64,000 bases of DNA from Anabaena sp051781005 (GTDB lineage: Bacteria; Cyanobacteriota; Cyanobacteriia; Cyanobacteriales; Nostocaceae). Where the stretch lies: contig NZ_JBPWOA010000006.1 of assembly GCF_051781005.1 (NCBI RefSeq), positions 1 to 64,000 of the forward strand, in the 5' to 3' direction. A program made the position numbers and the translations under genes. Of this stretch, positions 16,505 to 27,000 are shown piece by piece (the first letter of the stretch is position 1; each line of letters starts with the position of its first letter). The notes beneath the pieces were generated by a model, which saw only the letters and a program-made list of their open reading frames with translations, searched no databases and was not told where the DNA came from.

Positions 16505-17491
16505 ATGCAGAATACATCAAACACACAATTCAAATATAAATTAACTTCACCTTTAACAAAAAAGGAAATAAATGTTTTACAGATTAATTTAGGTAAACGC
16601 TGTAACCTTAGCTGTAATCATTGCCACGTTGAAGCCAGTCCCAAAAGAACAGAAGAACTAAACCTAGAAATTAGCCTAGAGTTAATTGAATTCATCTTTA
16701 AATTTCCAGAAATCAAAATCGTAGATTTAACTGGTGGCGCTCCAGAAATGAATTATGGTTTTAAGCCACTAGTAGAAGCTGCAAGTTTAGCAGGTAAACA
16801 AGTAATTGTCCGGTCAAATTTGACAATCTATTATGTTGATGAATTTAGAGATTTACCAGATTTTTTCGCTAAACACCAAGTGAGAATTGTCGCTTCCCTA
16901 CCTTGTTACATTGCAGATAACGTAGATAAGATGCGTGGTAATGGTGTCTTTAATGACTCTATTCGCGCTTTGCAATGGTTAAATCAACTTGGGTATGGAA
17001 AAGACCCGAATTTAATTTTAGATTTAGTGTATAATCCACCCTTACCCACCAGTGAAAAATTTTCGGTAACTCCTGAGCAGACAAACCTGGAACTAGCTTA
17101 TAAAACCTTCTTACAGGAACATTTTGGTATTGTGTTTAACAACCTCTTCACCATCACTAATTTACCTGTGGGTAGAACAAAGTTATATTTAGAACGAAAA
17201 CAGCTTTATTCGGGCTATTTGCAGTTTTTAGAAGCGAATTTCAACCCCGATACAGTTGAAAATTTAATGTGTCGTGATCAAATTTCAGTTGATTATTTAG
17301 GTAATATCTATGATTGCGACTTCAACCAAATGATGAATTTACCTGCGAAAACTTTCACTGGTACAACCCTAACCATTAGCAAATTGTTAGCATCTGGTAG
17401 TTTAGATATGATTAGGGAAGTACAAACTGCTGATTATTGCTATGGTTGTACTGCTGGATGTGGTTCTAGCTGTGGTGGTGCTTTGGTTTAA
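16505..17491 (+). CDS. arsS: Arsenosugar biosynthesis radical SAM protein ArsS
   Basis: A 328-aa radical SAM enzyme. The [4Fe-4S] motif is C33-x3-C37-x2-C40 in GKRCNLSCNHCHVEASP, followed by the GGE-like LTGGAPEMN. The C-terminal part carries further cysteines (MCRDQ, YDCDFN, YCYGCTAGCGSSCGG), as in ArsS-like proteins that bind extra metal clusters. In the arsenosugar route ArsS adds a 5'-deoxyadenosyl group to dimethylarsenite made by ArsM. It follows the PiT gene by 38 bp and is the last gene before the long Yfr1-bearing spacer. Confidence 0.88.
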   Translation: MQNTSNTQFKYKLTSPLTKKEINVLQINLGKRCNLSCNHCHVEASPKRTEELNLEISLELIEFIFKFPEIKIVDLTGGAPEMNYGFKPLVEAASLAGKQVIVRSNLTIYYVDEFRDLPDFFAKHQVRIVASLPCYIADNVDKMRGNGVFNDSIRALQWLNQLGYGKDPNLILDLVYNPPLPTSEKFSVTPEQTNLELAYKTFLQEHFGIVFNNLFTITNLPVGRTKLYLERKQLYSGYLQFLEANFNPDTVENLMCRDQISVDYLGNIYDCDFNQMMNLPAKTFTGTTLTISKLLASGSLDMIREVQTADYCYGCTAGCGSSCGGALV

Positions 17492-17603
17492 ATGTACAGG
17501 TCTGGAGATTGAAAATTTAATTATTAAGTAATGTATCTATGTCATCAAACAACAATCATGTAACAAAAGTTATGAGGATTGAGTTATCAATAGTGAAATA
17601 GCT
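17492..17603. other. Upstream part of 933-bp spacer
   Basis: Follows arsS. No terminator is obvious. A TTGAGT hexamer at about 17579 lies 19 bp before the TATAAT box of the first Yfr1-like RNA and may be its -35 element. Confidence 0.3.
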
Positions 17604-17609
17604 TATAAT
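17604..17609 (+). promoter_or_regulatory. -10 box of first Yfr1-like RNA
   Basis: Perfect TATAAT placed 16 bp before the conserved CTCCTCACACC element; transcription would begin at about 17616. Confidence 0.6.
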
Positions 17610-17615
17610 GACATT

Positions 17616-17684
17616 TAAGTTAAATCTCCTCACACCACAACAAAGACCGTGGATTGATTGAAATCTCCACGGTTTTTATTTTTT
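17616..17684 (+). ncRNA. yfr1: Yfr1-like small RNA, copy 1
   Basis: Contains TCTCCTCACACCAC at 17625-17638, matching apart from its first base the near-invariant unpaired CUCCUCACACC segment of Yfr1, the small regulatory RNA found across cyanobacteria. A terminator hairpin follows (ACCGTGGA 17646-17653 with TCCACGGT 17666-17673, then a T-rich tail). The RNA would be about 65 nt, in the known Yfr1 size range. Yfr1 acts by pairing its CU-rich loop with target mRNAs, including those of outer-membrane porins. The 5' stem-loop known from some Yfr1 RNAs is not evident. A second, closer match to the consensus lies 300 bp downstream. Confidence 0.72.
17646..17684 (+). terminator. Terminator of Yfr1-like copy 1
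   Basis: Eight-base arms ACCGTGGA/TCCACGGT with a 12-nt loop and a T-rich tail broken by a single A. Confidence 0.8.
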
Positions 17685-17900
17685 AATCACAGATAAAAAT
17701 TGGATATATTTATATCTTGTATATAAAGCTTTAACAATTGAAAGTCACATCAACATCAATAAACTCTATCTGCGCGGACAATTGTATTCAAGTTCCTCAT
17801 TAGCGCTGAAGCGAACAAAGCAATCATTCAACAATTTTCATTCTGAAAAATTTCTGTTACCAAAACTGTTACAACCACCTTATTCCTAAGTGGGTAGTCT

Positions 17901-17906
17901 TATGAT
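17901..17906 (+). promoter_or_regulatory. -10 box of second Yfr1-like RNA
   Basis: TATGAT 13 bp before the conserved ACTCCTCACACC element, in the same relative place as the TATAAT of copy 1. Confidence 0.55.
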
Positions 17907-17911
17907 GATAT

Positions 17912-17971
17912 TAGTTAAACTCCTCACACCACACCAAAAGCCGTGAAACAATCTGGTTCACGGTTTTTTTT
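17912..17971 (+). ncRNA. yfr1: Yfr1-like small RNA, copy 2
   Basis: Contains the consensus ACTCCTCACACCAC at 17919-17932. A terminator follows with arms CCGTGAA (17941-17947) and TTCACGG (17957-17963) and a run of eight T. The body TTAGTTAAAC before the motif resembles TTAAGTTAAAT of copy 1, so the two are related along their whole length, while the terminator stems differ by compensating changes (GTGGA/TCCAC against GTGAA/TTCAC). This supports selection on structure. Length is about 60 nt. Confidence 0.78.
17941..17971 (+). terminator. Terminator of Yfr1-like copy 2
   Basis: Seven-base perfect stem CCGTGAA/TTCACGG with a nine-base loop and eight T at 17964-17971. Confidence 0.85.
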
Positions 17972-18424
17972 GTCCATAATTATCTAGAACTAGGCAATTA
18001 CACAAGACCTTTTCAAGGTCAGTCCTATTATTTATCATCAATGACACATTTAAATCTGCTCATATCAAGATGACTTATTTACCTAAAGATTGCCAATTCA
18101 ACACTTCTTTCTACCTTCCTTGAATTAAATCTTATTTTATCCACTTTCACCATTTAGCTACATTGCAATCCTTTTAACCTCTGTATCAACTTACTTTCAT
18201 CTAATTTTAATGACATTCAGATATCAACCATATACTTTAAGCTTTTTAAAGCAGTATTAGCATTGCTATCGCCTTAATGATCATGCTTATAGCGCATCTA
18301 GTAGGTATAATTTATTTTAAATAAATATGAGATTTCCCTGAAAATATTCGTAAAATCTCGTGTTATATTCTATGAATTATTAAGTGCAGTTATTAACTAC
18401 GTATACTTAGATTCAGGCAAAATA
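17972..18424. other. Spacer before the double kinase gene
   Basis: AT-rich, no gene, repeat or recognised site. It presumably holds the promoter of the 1823-aa kinase gene. Confidence 0.35.
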
Positions 18425-21400
18425 ATGACTACTATTTCAAAATACAAAATTACAGAAAAAATTGCAGATAGCTTAGAAACAGTTGTTTATAGAGCAATCT
18501 GCCTTCATGATCAAAAGTCAATTATCCTTAAAGTTCTTAAATCAGAATACTCTACCCTTGAAAATATTACAGAATTTAAACATGAATATGAAATTACTAA
18601 ATCCCTAGATTTACCGGGAGTTATTAAAGTTTATGAATTAGATGATTATCAAAATTGTCTGGCTTTAGTTTTGGAAGATATTGGCGGACAAGGACTTAAA
18701 CAATTTCTGGATAATAACAAACTCAATATAATTGATTTTTTAAAGCTAGGCATTCAAATATCTGAAATTATTACAGTTTTGCATGAGAACCATATTATTC
18801 ATAAGGATATTAAACCACAAAATATAATTATTAATCCGAAGACAATGCAGCTAAAAATTACAGATTTTAGTATTGCATCACGGTTATCAAAAGAAACCGC
18901 AACTACTAGCAACCCCAATATCTTCAAGGGAACATTCGCCTATGTATCTCCAGAGCAAACGGGTCGAATGAACAGATTAATTGACTACCGTACAGACTTT
19001 TACTCTTTAGGCGTAACTTTTTATGAAATGCTGACTGGTCAGTTGCCATTTAATGCTACTGATCCCCTAGAAATTATTCACTCTCATATTGCTAAACAGC
19101 CAATAGCTCCTACTCAGATTAATCCACAAATTCCAGATGCAGTATCTAGCATCGTCATGAAATTATTATCTAAAACTGCTGAAGAAAGATATCAAAGTGG
19201 CTTAGGATTAAAGTCAGATTTAGAAATTTGTTTAGATCAGCTATCAAATAGCAGAAAAATTGAAAACTTCACTCCTGGAAAATTGGATGAATTTTCTCAA
19301 TTTATCATCCCGCAAAAACTCTATGGACGTGAGATAGAAATAGCATCTCTAATGTCAGCTTTTGAGAGAATAAGCTCTGGAAAAAGTGAAATAATCTTAG
19401 TTTCTGGTTATGCAGGAATCGGCAAATCTTGTTTAGTGAATGAAATTAATAAACCTATTCTCCAGCAACGGGGATATTTTATTTCTGGTAAATTTGATCA
19501 ATTTAAGCGAAATATTCCTTATGCATCTTTAATTGAATCATTCCAAGAGTTGATCCAACAACTATTAACAGAAAGTCATGAAAAACTAGCTATCTGGAAA
19601 CAGAAATTTTTAGATGTATTTGGAGATGTTGGTCAAATTCTTATTGATGTGATACCTGACATTGAAAAAATTGTTGGACAACAACCCAGTGTCCCAACAA
19701 TGGGGACAACTGAATCCCAAAATCGGTTTAATCGAGTATTCCAAAACTTCATTCGCTTATTTACTCAAGAAGAACACCCTCTTGTTCTTTTTTTCGATGA
19801 TTTACAATGGGCCGATTCAGCATCCCTAAAATTAATTCAGATGTTGATGGTTGAGCCTAATAGTCAATTTCTATTGATTATTGGAGCATACAGAGATAAT
19901 GAGGTTAGCCCTGCTCATCCATTGATTCAGACCTTGAATGAGATTAAAAAATCAGGAATAAACATAAATAATATTACACTCAAGCATCTGAATATTAACG
20001 ATGTTAGTGAATTAATAGTTGACACCATACATACCACACCAGAAAAATCAAAATCTCTAGTTGAGTTAGTTTTTAATAAAACTCAGGGTAATCCTTTTTT
20101 TCTAACTCAGTTACTCCAGACAATGTATCAGGAAAAATTATTAAATTTTGACTTTAATAGAGGAATATGGCAGTGGGAAATCAGCCAAATTCAGGCTATT
20201 GGTATTATAGATTACAATGCTGTAGAGTTGATTGCCAGAAATATTAAAAAGCTACCATTACAGACACAGCACGTCTTAAAACTAGCTGCTTGTATTGGAA
20301 ATCGCTTTAATCTAGATATTCTGGCAATCGTCAACGAAAAATCTCAGTCGGAAACAGCATTGCAATTATGGGCAGCACTTCAAGCTGGTTTGATTTTGCC
20401 ACTGAGTGACAACTACAAAATCCCGTTATTTTTCGATGAAAATACCTCGGTTTTATCAACAAATAATAAATTAAAAATTTCCTATAGTTTTTTACATGAT
20501 CGAGTGCAGCAAGCAGCTTATTTACTAATTCCAGAATCACATAAAAAGCAAACTCACTTTAAGTTTGGACAGCTATTATTAACACATTCATCAACCGAAG
20601 AAATCAAAGATAATATTTTCGATATTGTCAATCAATTAAATTTTGGTACAGAGTTGATCTCAGATCAAAATCAAAAATATAAGTTAGCTGAATTGAATTT
20701 GATGGCTGCTCAAAAAGCAAAAGCAGCATCAGCGTATCAAGATGCTCTCAGGTATTCAAATATAGGACTGGGATTGCTAACAATATTAAGTTGGGAAAGT
20801 AACTACAATCTCACTCTGTCACTTCATCTAGAAGCTTTAGAAACAGAATACTTAAATACTAACTTTCAACGAGCAGCCATCCTAGCTGAAACGATCCTGC
20901 AACAAGCTACTAATTTACTAGATCAAATAAAAGCTTATCAACTACAAATTCAGTTTTATATGGCTCAAAATCAGATGTTTAAAGCCATCAATACTGGATT
21001 AGAAGTGATTGAAAAATTGGAAGTTACTTTGTTAAATGCACCTAACAAACAAACTACCGTACTCAATTTACCTCAGATTGAAGATTTAGAAAAATTTCCT
21101 ATCCTCACAGATCCATATAAACTTGCTGCTTTACAAACTCTTGTAACTATTGCAGGGCCTGCTTTTATTAGCAACCCAACACTTTTTTCTCAGATAATCT
21201 TTACTGTTGTAAATCTCTGTATTGAATATGGTCATTCAGATATGGCTGCTCACGGATATGCTTATTACGGTATGCTACTGTGTGGAGAGTTAGAAAATAT
21301 TGATGCTGGATATCACTCTGGTCAAATAGGTTGGTGTTTATTAGAGCAATTCCGAGCTAGTGAAATAAAAAGTAAAGTATATGCGCCATTTTATGGTTTT

Positions 21401-23896
21401 ATTCTCCATTGGAAAAAACATATCAGAGAAACTCTTGATCCATTAAAAGAAGGCATTCAGAGTGCATTAGAAATTGGAGATTTAGAATATGTTGGCTACT
21501 GCTCTGTTCATTATTGTGGACATATATTTTTTAGTGGAGAGCAACTCGAATTAGTATCTCAACAGCAACTATCGTATATTGATTTGCTGCAAAAATTTAA
21601 ACTTGATTTTCCGATAAACTACATTAAAATCTGGCATCAGTTGACATTAAATCTGCAAGGTTTAGCGCAAGAAAAATGTTGCTTGATTGGTGATAGCTTT
21701 GATGAAGTAACAATGCTGCCATATCTGCAAGCCACTAAAAATGTGACTTCTCTAGTTCCGGCTTATGTTGCCAAAATGATTCTCCTTTACTTATTTAGAG
21801 ATTATGCTCAAGCAGTAGAAAATGCTCAATTAGCTTCAGAATATATTGGTGGTGTGATGGGGATGATGACGGTTGGTATCCATAATTTTTATCATTCTCT
21901 AGCCCTAATTGGCTTATATCCCCATGCTGAAACTAGCTTGCAAACAGAATATATGAATGTTATTAATGCTAATCAGCAAAAAATGCAGTTATGGGCTGGT
22001 CATGCTCCTGTTAATTATCAGCATAAATATGATCTCGTTGAGGCAGAAAAGGCACGATTACTGGGGCAAACTTTTGTAGCTATGGATTTTTACGAACGAG
22101 CTATTCAAGGAGCAAATGAACAAGGATATATTCAAGAAGAAGCACTAGCTAATGAATTAGCAGCAGATTTTTACTTTTCTCGTGGTAGAGATAAACAGGC
22201 TATTGTTTATCTGAAAGAATCCTATCACACCTACCTGCGTTGGGGGGCTAGAGCGAAAGTCAGTGATTTAGAAGCAAAATATCCTGATTATTTTTTCTCT
22301 AGATTAAATCAAGATGTAACAAATTTGCATACTAATCTGCCAACTACCTCGAATAAACTAGATACTTTAGCATCACTTGATTTGAGTACAATTTTCAAAG
22401 CATCGCAAGCTATTTCTAGTGAAATTATGCTTGATAGTCTGCTAGAAAAGCTAATGAAAATAGTGATGGAAAATGCTGGTGCAGAAACTAGTTGTCTCAT
22501 TTTAGAAAAAAATGGACAAATGATTGTAGAAGCTGCTGTGAGAATGTATAAAAATGAGATAATTTTAGAGACACCTACGCTTTTAGAATATAGTTTGTAT
22601 CTGCCAGTATCTGTACTCAACTATGTCATAAGAACTAAAAAGAATGTAGTTCTTAGTGATGCTAAAAATGAAGGAATATTCACTAGAGATCCTTATATCG
22701 TCAAAAATAATACCAAGTCTCTTTTGTGTATTCCCATAATTTACCAAGGTCAAATTATTGGTGTTTTATATCTGCAAAATAATTTAATAACTAATGCTTT
22801 TACTACCGAACGTTTAGAAGTTTTGAAAATTCTTTCCTCTCAAGCAGCTATTTCCATTGAAAATGCCAAGCTGTATGCTAATTTATCTAACCTAACTGAT
22901 AATCTGCAACAGGCTAACAATGAATTAGCAAATTACAGCAAAACTTTGGAGTTAAAGGTTGAAGAAAGAACACAGGAACTACATGAAAATAATTTGCGTC
23001 TGCAAGACCAAACGAAGCAGCTAGAATTTACTTTAGAGAAACTACAGACTACACAGTTGCAGATGGTTCAGAAGGAAAAAATGTCTAGTCTAGGTCAGTT
23101 GGTTGCTGGTATAGCTCATGAAATTAATAACCCAATTAATTTTATACATGGTAATATTATTCATGTTAATGAATATATTGATAATCTGCTGCATTTAATT
23201 AATGTTTATGAACAGAAATCACCTGATATGACACCTCAAATACTTGCAGAGCAAGAGGATATAGACTTAGAATTTTTACTGGAAGACCTACCTAAATTAT
23301 TATCATCAATGCAGGTTGGATCTGAGCGTATCCGTCAGATAGTTCTAGGCTTACGGAATTTCTCCCGTTTAGATGAAGCAGAAATGAAACCAGTTGATAT
23401 TCATGAAGGTATTGATAGCACCTTGATGATATTGCAGCATCGACTCAAATCTAAATCAGAATATCCTAGAATTCAAATTATAAAAAATTATGCAAATTTA
23501 CCATTAATAGATTGTTATCCAGGTCAACTTAATCAAGTATTTATGAATTTGCTGGCTAATGCTATTGATTCTTTAGAAGAGAATAAATTTCATAGTTCAT
23601 TAAAAGAAGATAAGTCTAATCCAGCGCAGATCAGAATTACTACTGAGATATGCGAGCAAAATCTAATTATCCGCATTGCTGATAATGGTTTCGGTATGAG
23701 TGAAGATTTATTATCTCAAATATTCAATCCTTTCTTTACTACTAAACCTGTTGGTAAAGGTACGGGTTTAGGATTATCTATTAGCTATAAAATTATTGTG
23801 GAAAAACATGGAGGTGAAATAAAATGCATCTCAACACCAGGACAAGGATCTGAATTTGTTATTAAGCTGCCAATATCTAAGAGAAATTCTAAATAA
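18425..23896 (+). CDS. Ser/Thr kinase - AAA ATPase - GAF - histidine kinase fusion
   Basis: An 1823-aa soluble signalling protein of the Hstk type known from Nostoc-like cyanobacteria. Residues about 5-270 are a Ser/Thr kinase (catalytic loop HKDIKPQN with D128, then ITDFSIASRL). Residues about 290-560 are an AAA-type ATPase with Walker A GYAGIGKS at 328 and Walker B LFFDDLQWAD. A long helical, TPR-like region follows (about 700-1290), then a GAF domain (about 1315-1490) and a coiled coil. A histidine kinase closes the protein: GIAHEINNPINFIHGN with H1565, NLLANAIDSLEE, ADNGFGM and GKGTGLGLSI. It has no receiver domain. It ends 139 bp before the NRPS gene on the same strand and may regulate it. 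Confidence 0.93.
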   Translation: MTTISKYKITEKIADSLETVVYRAICLHDQKSIILKVLKSEYSTLENITEFKHEYEITKSLDLPGVIKVYELDDYQNCLALVLEDIGGQGLKQFLDNNKLNIIDFLKLGIQISEIITVLHENHIIHKDIKPQNIIINPKTMQLKITDFSIASRLSKETATTSNPNIFKGTFAYVSPEQTGRMNRLIDYRTDFYSLGVTFYEMLTGQLPFNATDPLEIIHSHIAKQPIAPTQINPQIPDAVSSIVMKLLSKTAEERYQSGLGLKSDLEICLDQLSNSRKIENFTPGKLDEFSQFIIPQKLYGREIEIASLMSAFERISSGKSEIILVSGYAGIGKSCLVNEINKPILQQRGYFISGKFDQFKRNIPYASLIESFQELIQQLLTESHEKLAIWKQKFLDVFGDVGQILIDVIPDIEKIVGQQPSVPTMGTTESQNRFNRVFQNFIRLFTQEEHPLVLFFDDLQWADSASLKLIQMLMVEPNSQFLLIIGAYRDNEVSPAHPLIQTLNEIKKSGININNITLKHLNINDVSELIVDTIHTTPEKSKSLVELVFNKTQGNPFFLTQLLQTMYQEKLLNFDFNRGIWQWEISQIQAIGIIDYNAVELIARNIKKLPLQTQHVLKLAACIGNRFNLDILAIVNEKSQSETALQLWAALQAGLILPLSDNYKIPLFFDENTSVLSTNNKLKISYSFLHDRVQQAAYLLIPESHKKQTHFKFGQLLLTHSSTEEIKDNIFDIVNQLNFGTELISDQNQKYKLAELNLMAAQKAKAASAYQDALRYSNIGLGLLTILSWESNYNLTLSLHLEALETEYLNTNFQRAAILAETILQQATNLLDQIKAYQLQIQFYMAQNQMFKAINTGLEVIEKLEVTLLNAPNKQTTVLNLPQIEDLEKFPILTDPYKLAALQTLVTIAGPAFISNPTLFSQIIFTVVNLCIEYGHSDMAAHGYAYYGMLLCGELENIDAGYHSGQIGWCLLEQFRASEIKSKVYAPFYGFILHWKKHIRETLDPLKEGIQSALEIGDLEYVGYCSVHYCGHIFFSGEQLELVSQQQLSYIDLLQKFKLDFPINYIKIWHQLTLNLQGLAQEKCCLIGDSFDEVTMLPYLQATKNVTSLVPAYVAKMILLYLFRDYAQAVENAQLASEYIGGVMGMMTVGIHNFYHSLALIGLYPHAETSLQTEYMNVINANQQKMQLWAGHAPVNYQHKYDLVEAEKARLLGQTFVAMDFYERAIQGANEQGYIQEEALANELAADFYFSRGRDKQAIVYLKESYHTYLRWGARAKVSDLEAKYPDYFFSRLNQDVTNLHTNLPTTSNKLDTLASLDLSTIFKASQAISSEIMLDSLLEKLMKIVMENAGAETSCLILEKNGQMIVEAAVRMYKNEIILETPTLLEYSLYLPVSVLNYVIRTKKNVVLSDAKNEGIFTRDPYIVKNNTKSLLCIPIIYQGQIIGVLYLQNNLITNAFTTERLEVLKILSSQAAISIENAKLYANLSNLTDNLQQANNELANYSKTLELKVEERTQELHENNLRLQDQTKQLEFTLEKLQTTQLQMVQKEKMSSLGQLVAGIAHEINNPINFIHGNIIHVNEYIDNLLHLINVYEQKSPDMTPQILAEQEDIDLEFLLEDLPKLLSSMQVGSERIRQIVLGLRNFSRLDEAEMKPVDIHEGIDSTLMILQHRLKSKSEYPRIQIIKNYANLPLIDCYPGQLNQVFMNLLANAIDSLEENKFHSSLKEDKSNPAQIRITTEICEQNLIIRIADNGFGMSEDLLSQIFNPFFTTKPVGKGTGLGLSISYKIIVEKHGGEIKCISTPGQGSEFVIKLPISKRNSK

Positions 23897-24035
23897 GTTA
23901 GGACTAAAGCTATGTCAGACATACAAATTGGTTAATATTAACAGATTTTTGACATCTGATGTACCCTACTCATCTGCTAGTCTAGCTGCCTAAGTCCTGT
24001 CAGTAAAGTAAACAATTTCAAATGGGTTAATAGTC

Positions 24036-27000
24036 ATGGTTAATAATTTTTCAGATGCAGATATTTCTGATATCTCAGTTTCGGAAGTATTTATGGCTAT
24101 AGTCTCAGGAACAGCACTAGATGAGCCTTATGAATCTTCAAGAATTGGAAAAATTTCACGGTTAACTACGACACAAAGAGATTTATATCTGGATCATATA
24201 CTTCATCCAGATAGCACGGTTTTTAGTTTAGGGTTATCGGTAAAGTTACCACAAGATTTAGATGAATTAATCTGGAAACAGGCAATTGAAAGAGTATGTC
24301 AAAAAGATGACGCTATTAAAACTAGATTTGTTTTTTATAAAGGCGAACCTTTTCAGTTTGTAGATCAAAATACCCAGATTGATTTTGAATTCATAGAGTT
24401 AGATAATAGTTGTTTCTCTACTTTAAATGAATTTATTCAAGAGAAGATTAAAAAAAAGATAGAATTACATAAGGGAAATTTATTTAAAAATATTTTAATC
24501 AAAGATTATGAGGGTAACTATACTGCTATTTTAGGTGCGCCTCACATCCTCTTTGATGCTTATTCTGGTAAAGTCTTTTTTGAAAGAGTGGGAAAACTTT
24601 ACCTAGAGTTAAAAACTGGTAAATCTAATCAAGAGTTTGATGCTAATTCTTTTCATGATTTTGTTGAGGAAAATATTAGCCAATTTGATACTCCAGAAAT
24701 TCAAGATTACTGGCGGGAAGCTTTAAGTAAAGTTATTCCTATTACGCTACATATAGGAATCAAAAAGGAAAATCAAGCTAAATCAAAAAAAATACAAGTT
24801 ACTGGGAATGAACTAGCAGAGATTAAAAAATATTGTCAGTTAAATAAATGCAGTGTTCCGGCATTTTTTAGGGCTGTTTATGGAATTTATTTGAATCAAT
24901 ATTTGCAAGCTCCAGCAGATTTTGTATTTTATGACATTATTGGCAAAAGGGATGATAAATTACTTGATGTTTTAGGTTGTATTTACCAAGTAGTTCCTAT
25001 TGTTGTACCTCAAAACATTATTGATAAAGAGTTAAGTGTACTTAATTATGTATCGTACATAAGTGGTTATCGCCGCAATCTAGAAAATAAGCAAAATATT
25101 TCGGTGCTTTTACAAAAAAAGTCTTTAAAGAATGAACAATTAAAATTTTTCTATAATTTCTATAATTTCAGTGTTATTAATCCTACTCTGGCTGATAAAA
25201 ATACAAAATTAACCGTTCATAATTCTTTTGCCGAGAATGAAGTCCATCTTGTAATTAACGATTTCAATGATACTTTAGATATTGAAATATTTTATAATGA
25301 TAAAAATTTTGAATATATAAATTTTTTAGAAAGACTTCTATCTATATCTAATCAAATTATTCAAGGATGCGAGTATTTTTCGCAACTGAATATATTAATA
25401 GAGTCTGAGCAAAAAGAAATAGAAAGCTGGAATGATACTAATACAAATTATGATATAAATAAGTGCATTCATCAACTATTTGCAGAACAAGTAGAGTTAA
25501 CGCCAGATGAGGTAGCAGTAGTCTTTAAAGAGGCAAAGAAACAGGAACAATCTTCACTTACTTACCGAGAGTTAAATCAGCGAGCTAATCAGTTAGCACA
25601 TTATCTGCAATATCTGGGTGTGAAATCAGATGTGCTGGTGGGGATTTGTGTGGAGAGAACCTTGGATATGGTCATTGGCGTTTTGGCAATTCTCAAAGCT
25701 GGTGGCGCTTATGTACCAATAGACCCAGCCTATCCCCAGGAACGTTTAGCCTACATGATTGAGGATACTCAAGTCTCCATATTACTCACTCAACAACACC
25801 TCCTAGAAAGACTTCCCGAACACAAATTACGCACAATCTGCCTAGACACAGACTGGGAAAAAATAGATCAATACAGTCAGGAAAATCCCCCTAGCGAAGT
25901 CACAGCAGAAAATTTAGCTTATGTGATCTACACCTCTGGTTCTACAGGTAAACCGAAAGGTATTTGTTTAGCTCACCGTCCGTTAGTTAATCTCCTGCAA
26001 TGGCATCTCAACTCACTGTTAACAGGAGTACACACTCTACAATTTGCCTCCTTGAGCTTTGATGCCAGTTTTCATGAGATGTTTGCAACTTGGTTTTCAG
26101 GGGGAACTCTGTTTCTCATCTCCGAAAACTTGCGTTTAGATACTACAGCTTTAGCTGGATTTATTCAGAAGCAAGAGATAGAAAAAGCTATCCTCCCCGT
26201 TGTCGTGCTACAGCAAATAGCAGAAATAGCCGTAACTCAGGGGGAATTATTTACCAGCTTGAGAGAAGTTATTACCACCGGGGAACAACTGCAAATTACT
26301 TCTGCGATCGCTAAATTCTTCAAATCTCTGCCACAATGTTCATTTCACAATCACTATGGACCATCAGAAACCCATGTGGTGACGGCTTTGACATTAGGAC
26401 AAGATCCCGATTCTTGGCCGACTTATCCCTCCATTGGTCGTCCCATAGCTAATACCCAAATTTACATTCTCGATGCAGATTTAAAACCAGTGCCTATTGG
26501 TGTGCCGGGAGAACTATACATTGGTGGCGATAGTTTAGCTAGAGGTTATCTGAATCGCCCTGATCTTACCAACGAGCGATTTATTCCTAATCCCTATTCA
26601 ACATCAGAACGTATTTATAAAACTGGTGACTTGGCTTGCTATTTACCCGATGGCAACATTGAATACCTGGGTCGGATAGACCAACAGGTGAAAATTCGTG
26701 GTTTTCGTATTGAGTTAGGGGAAGTCGAGGCTACTTTATTGCAGCATCCTGATGTGCGTGAAGCGGCATTGATAGCGCGTGAAGATGTGCCTGGGAATAA
26801 ATATTTAGTGGCTTATGTTGTTTCTAATTTGAGTGCAGAACCACAAAGCAGAATAAGCGCAAACTTGCGGACATATCTCAAAAAGATACTCCCAGAGTAT
26901 ATGATTCCCTCTTATTTTGTGGTACTAGAAGCATTACCACTGACACCAAATGGAAAAATAGATCGTCGGGGATTACCCGCACCTGATTTAAGTAATAGGA

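Noticed and set aside
22309..22620. Minus-strand 103-codon frame inside the double kinase gene
   Set aside because: Lies opposite the GAF domain coding sequence; no features of its own.
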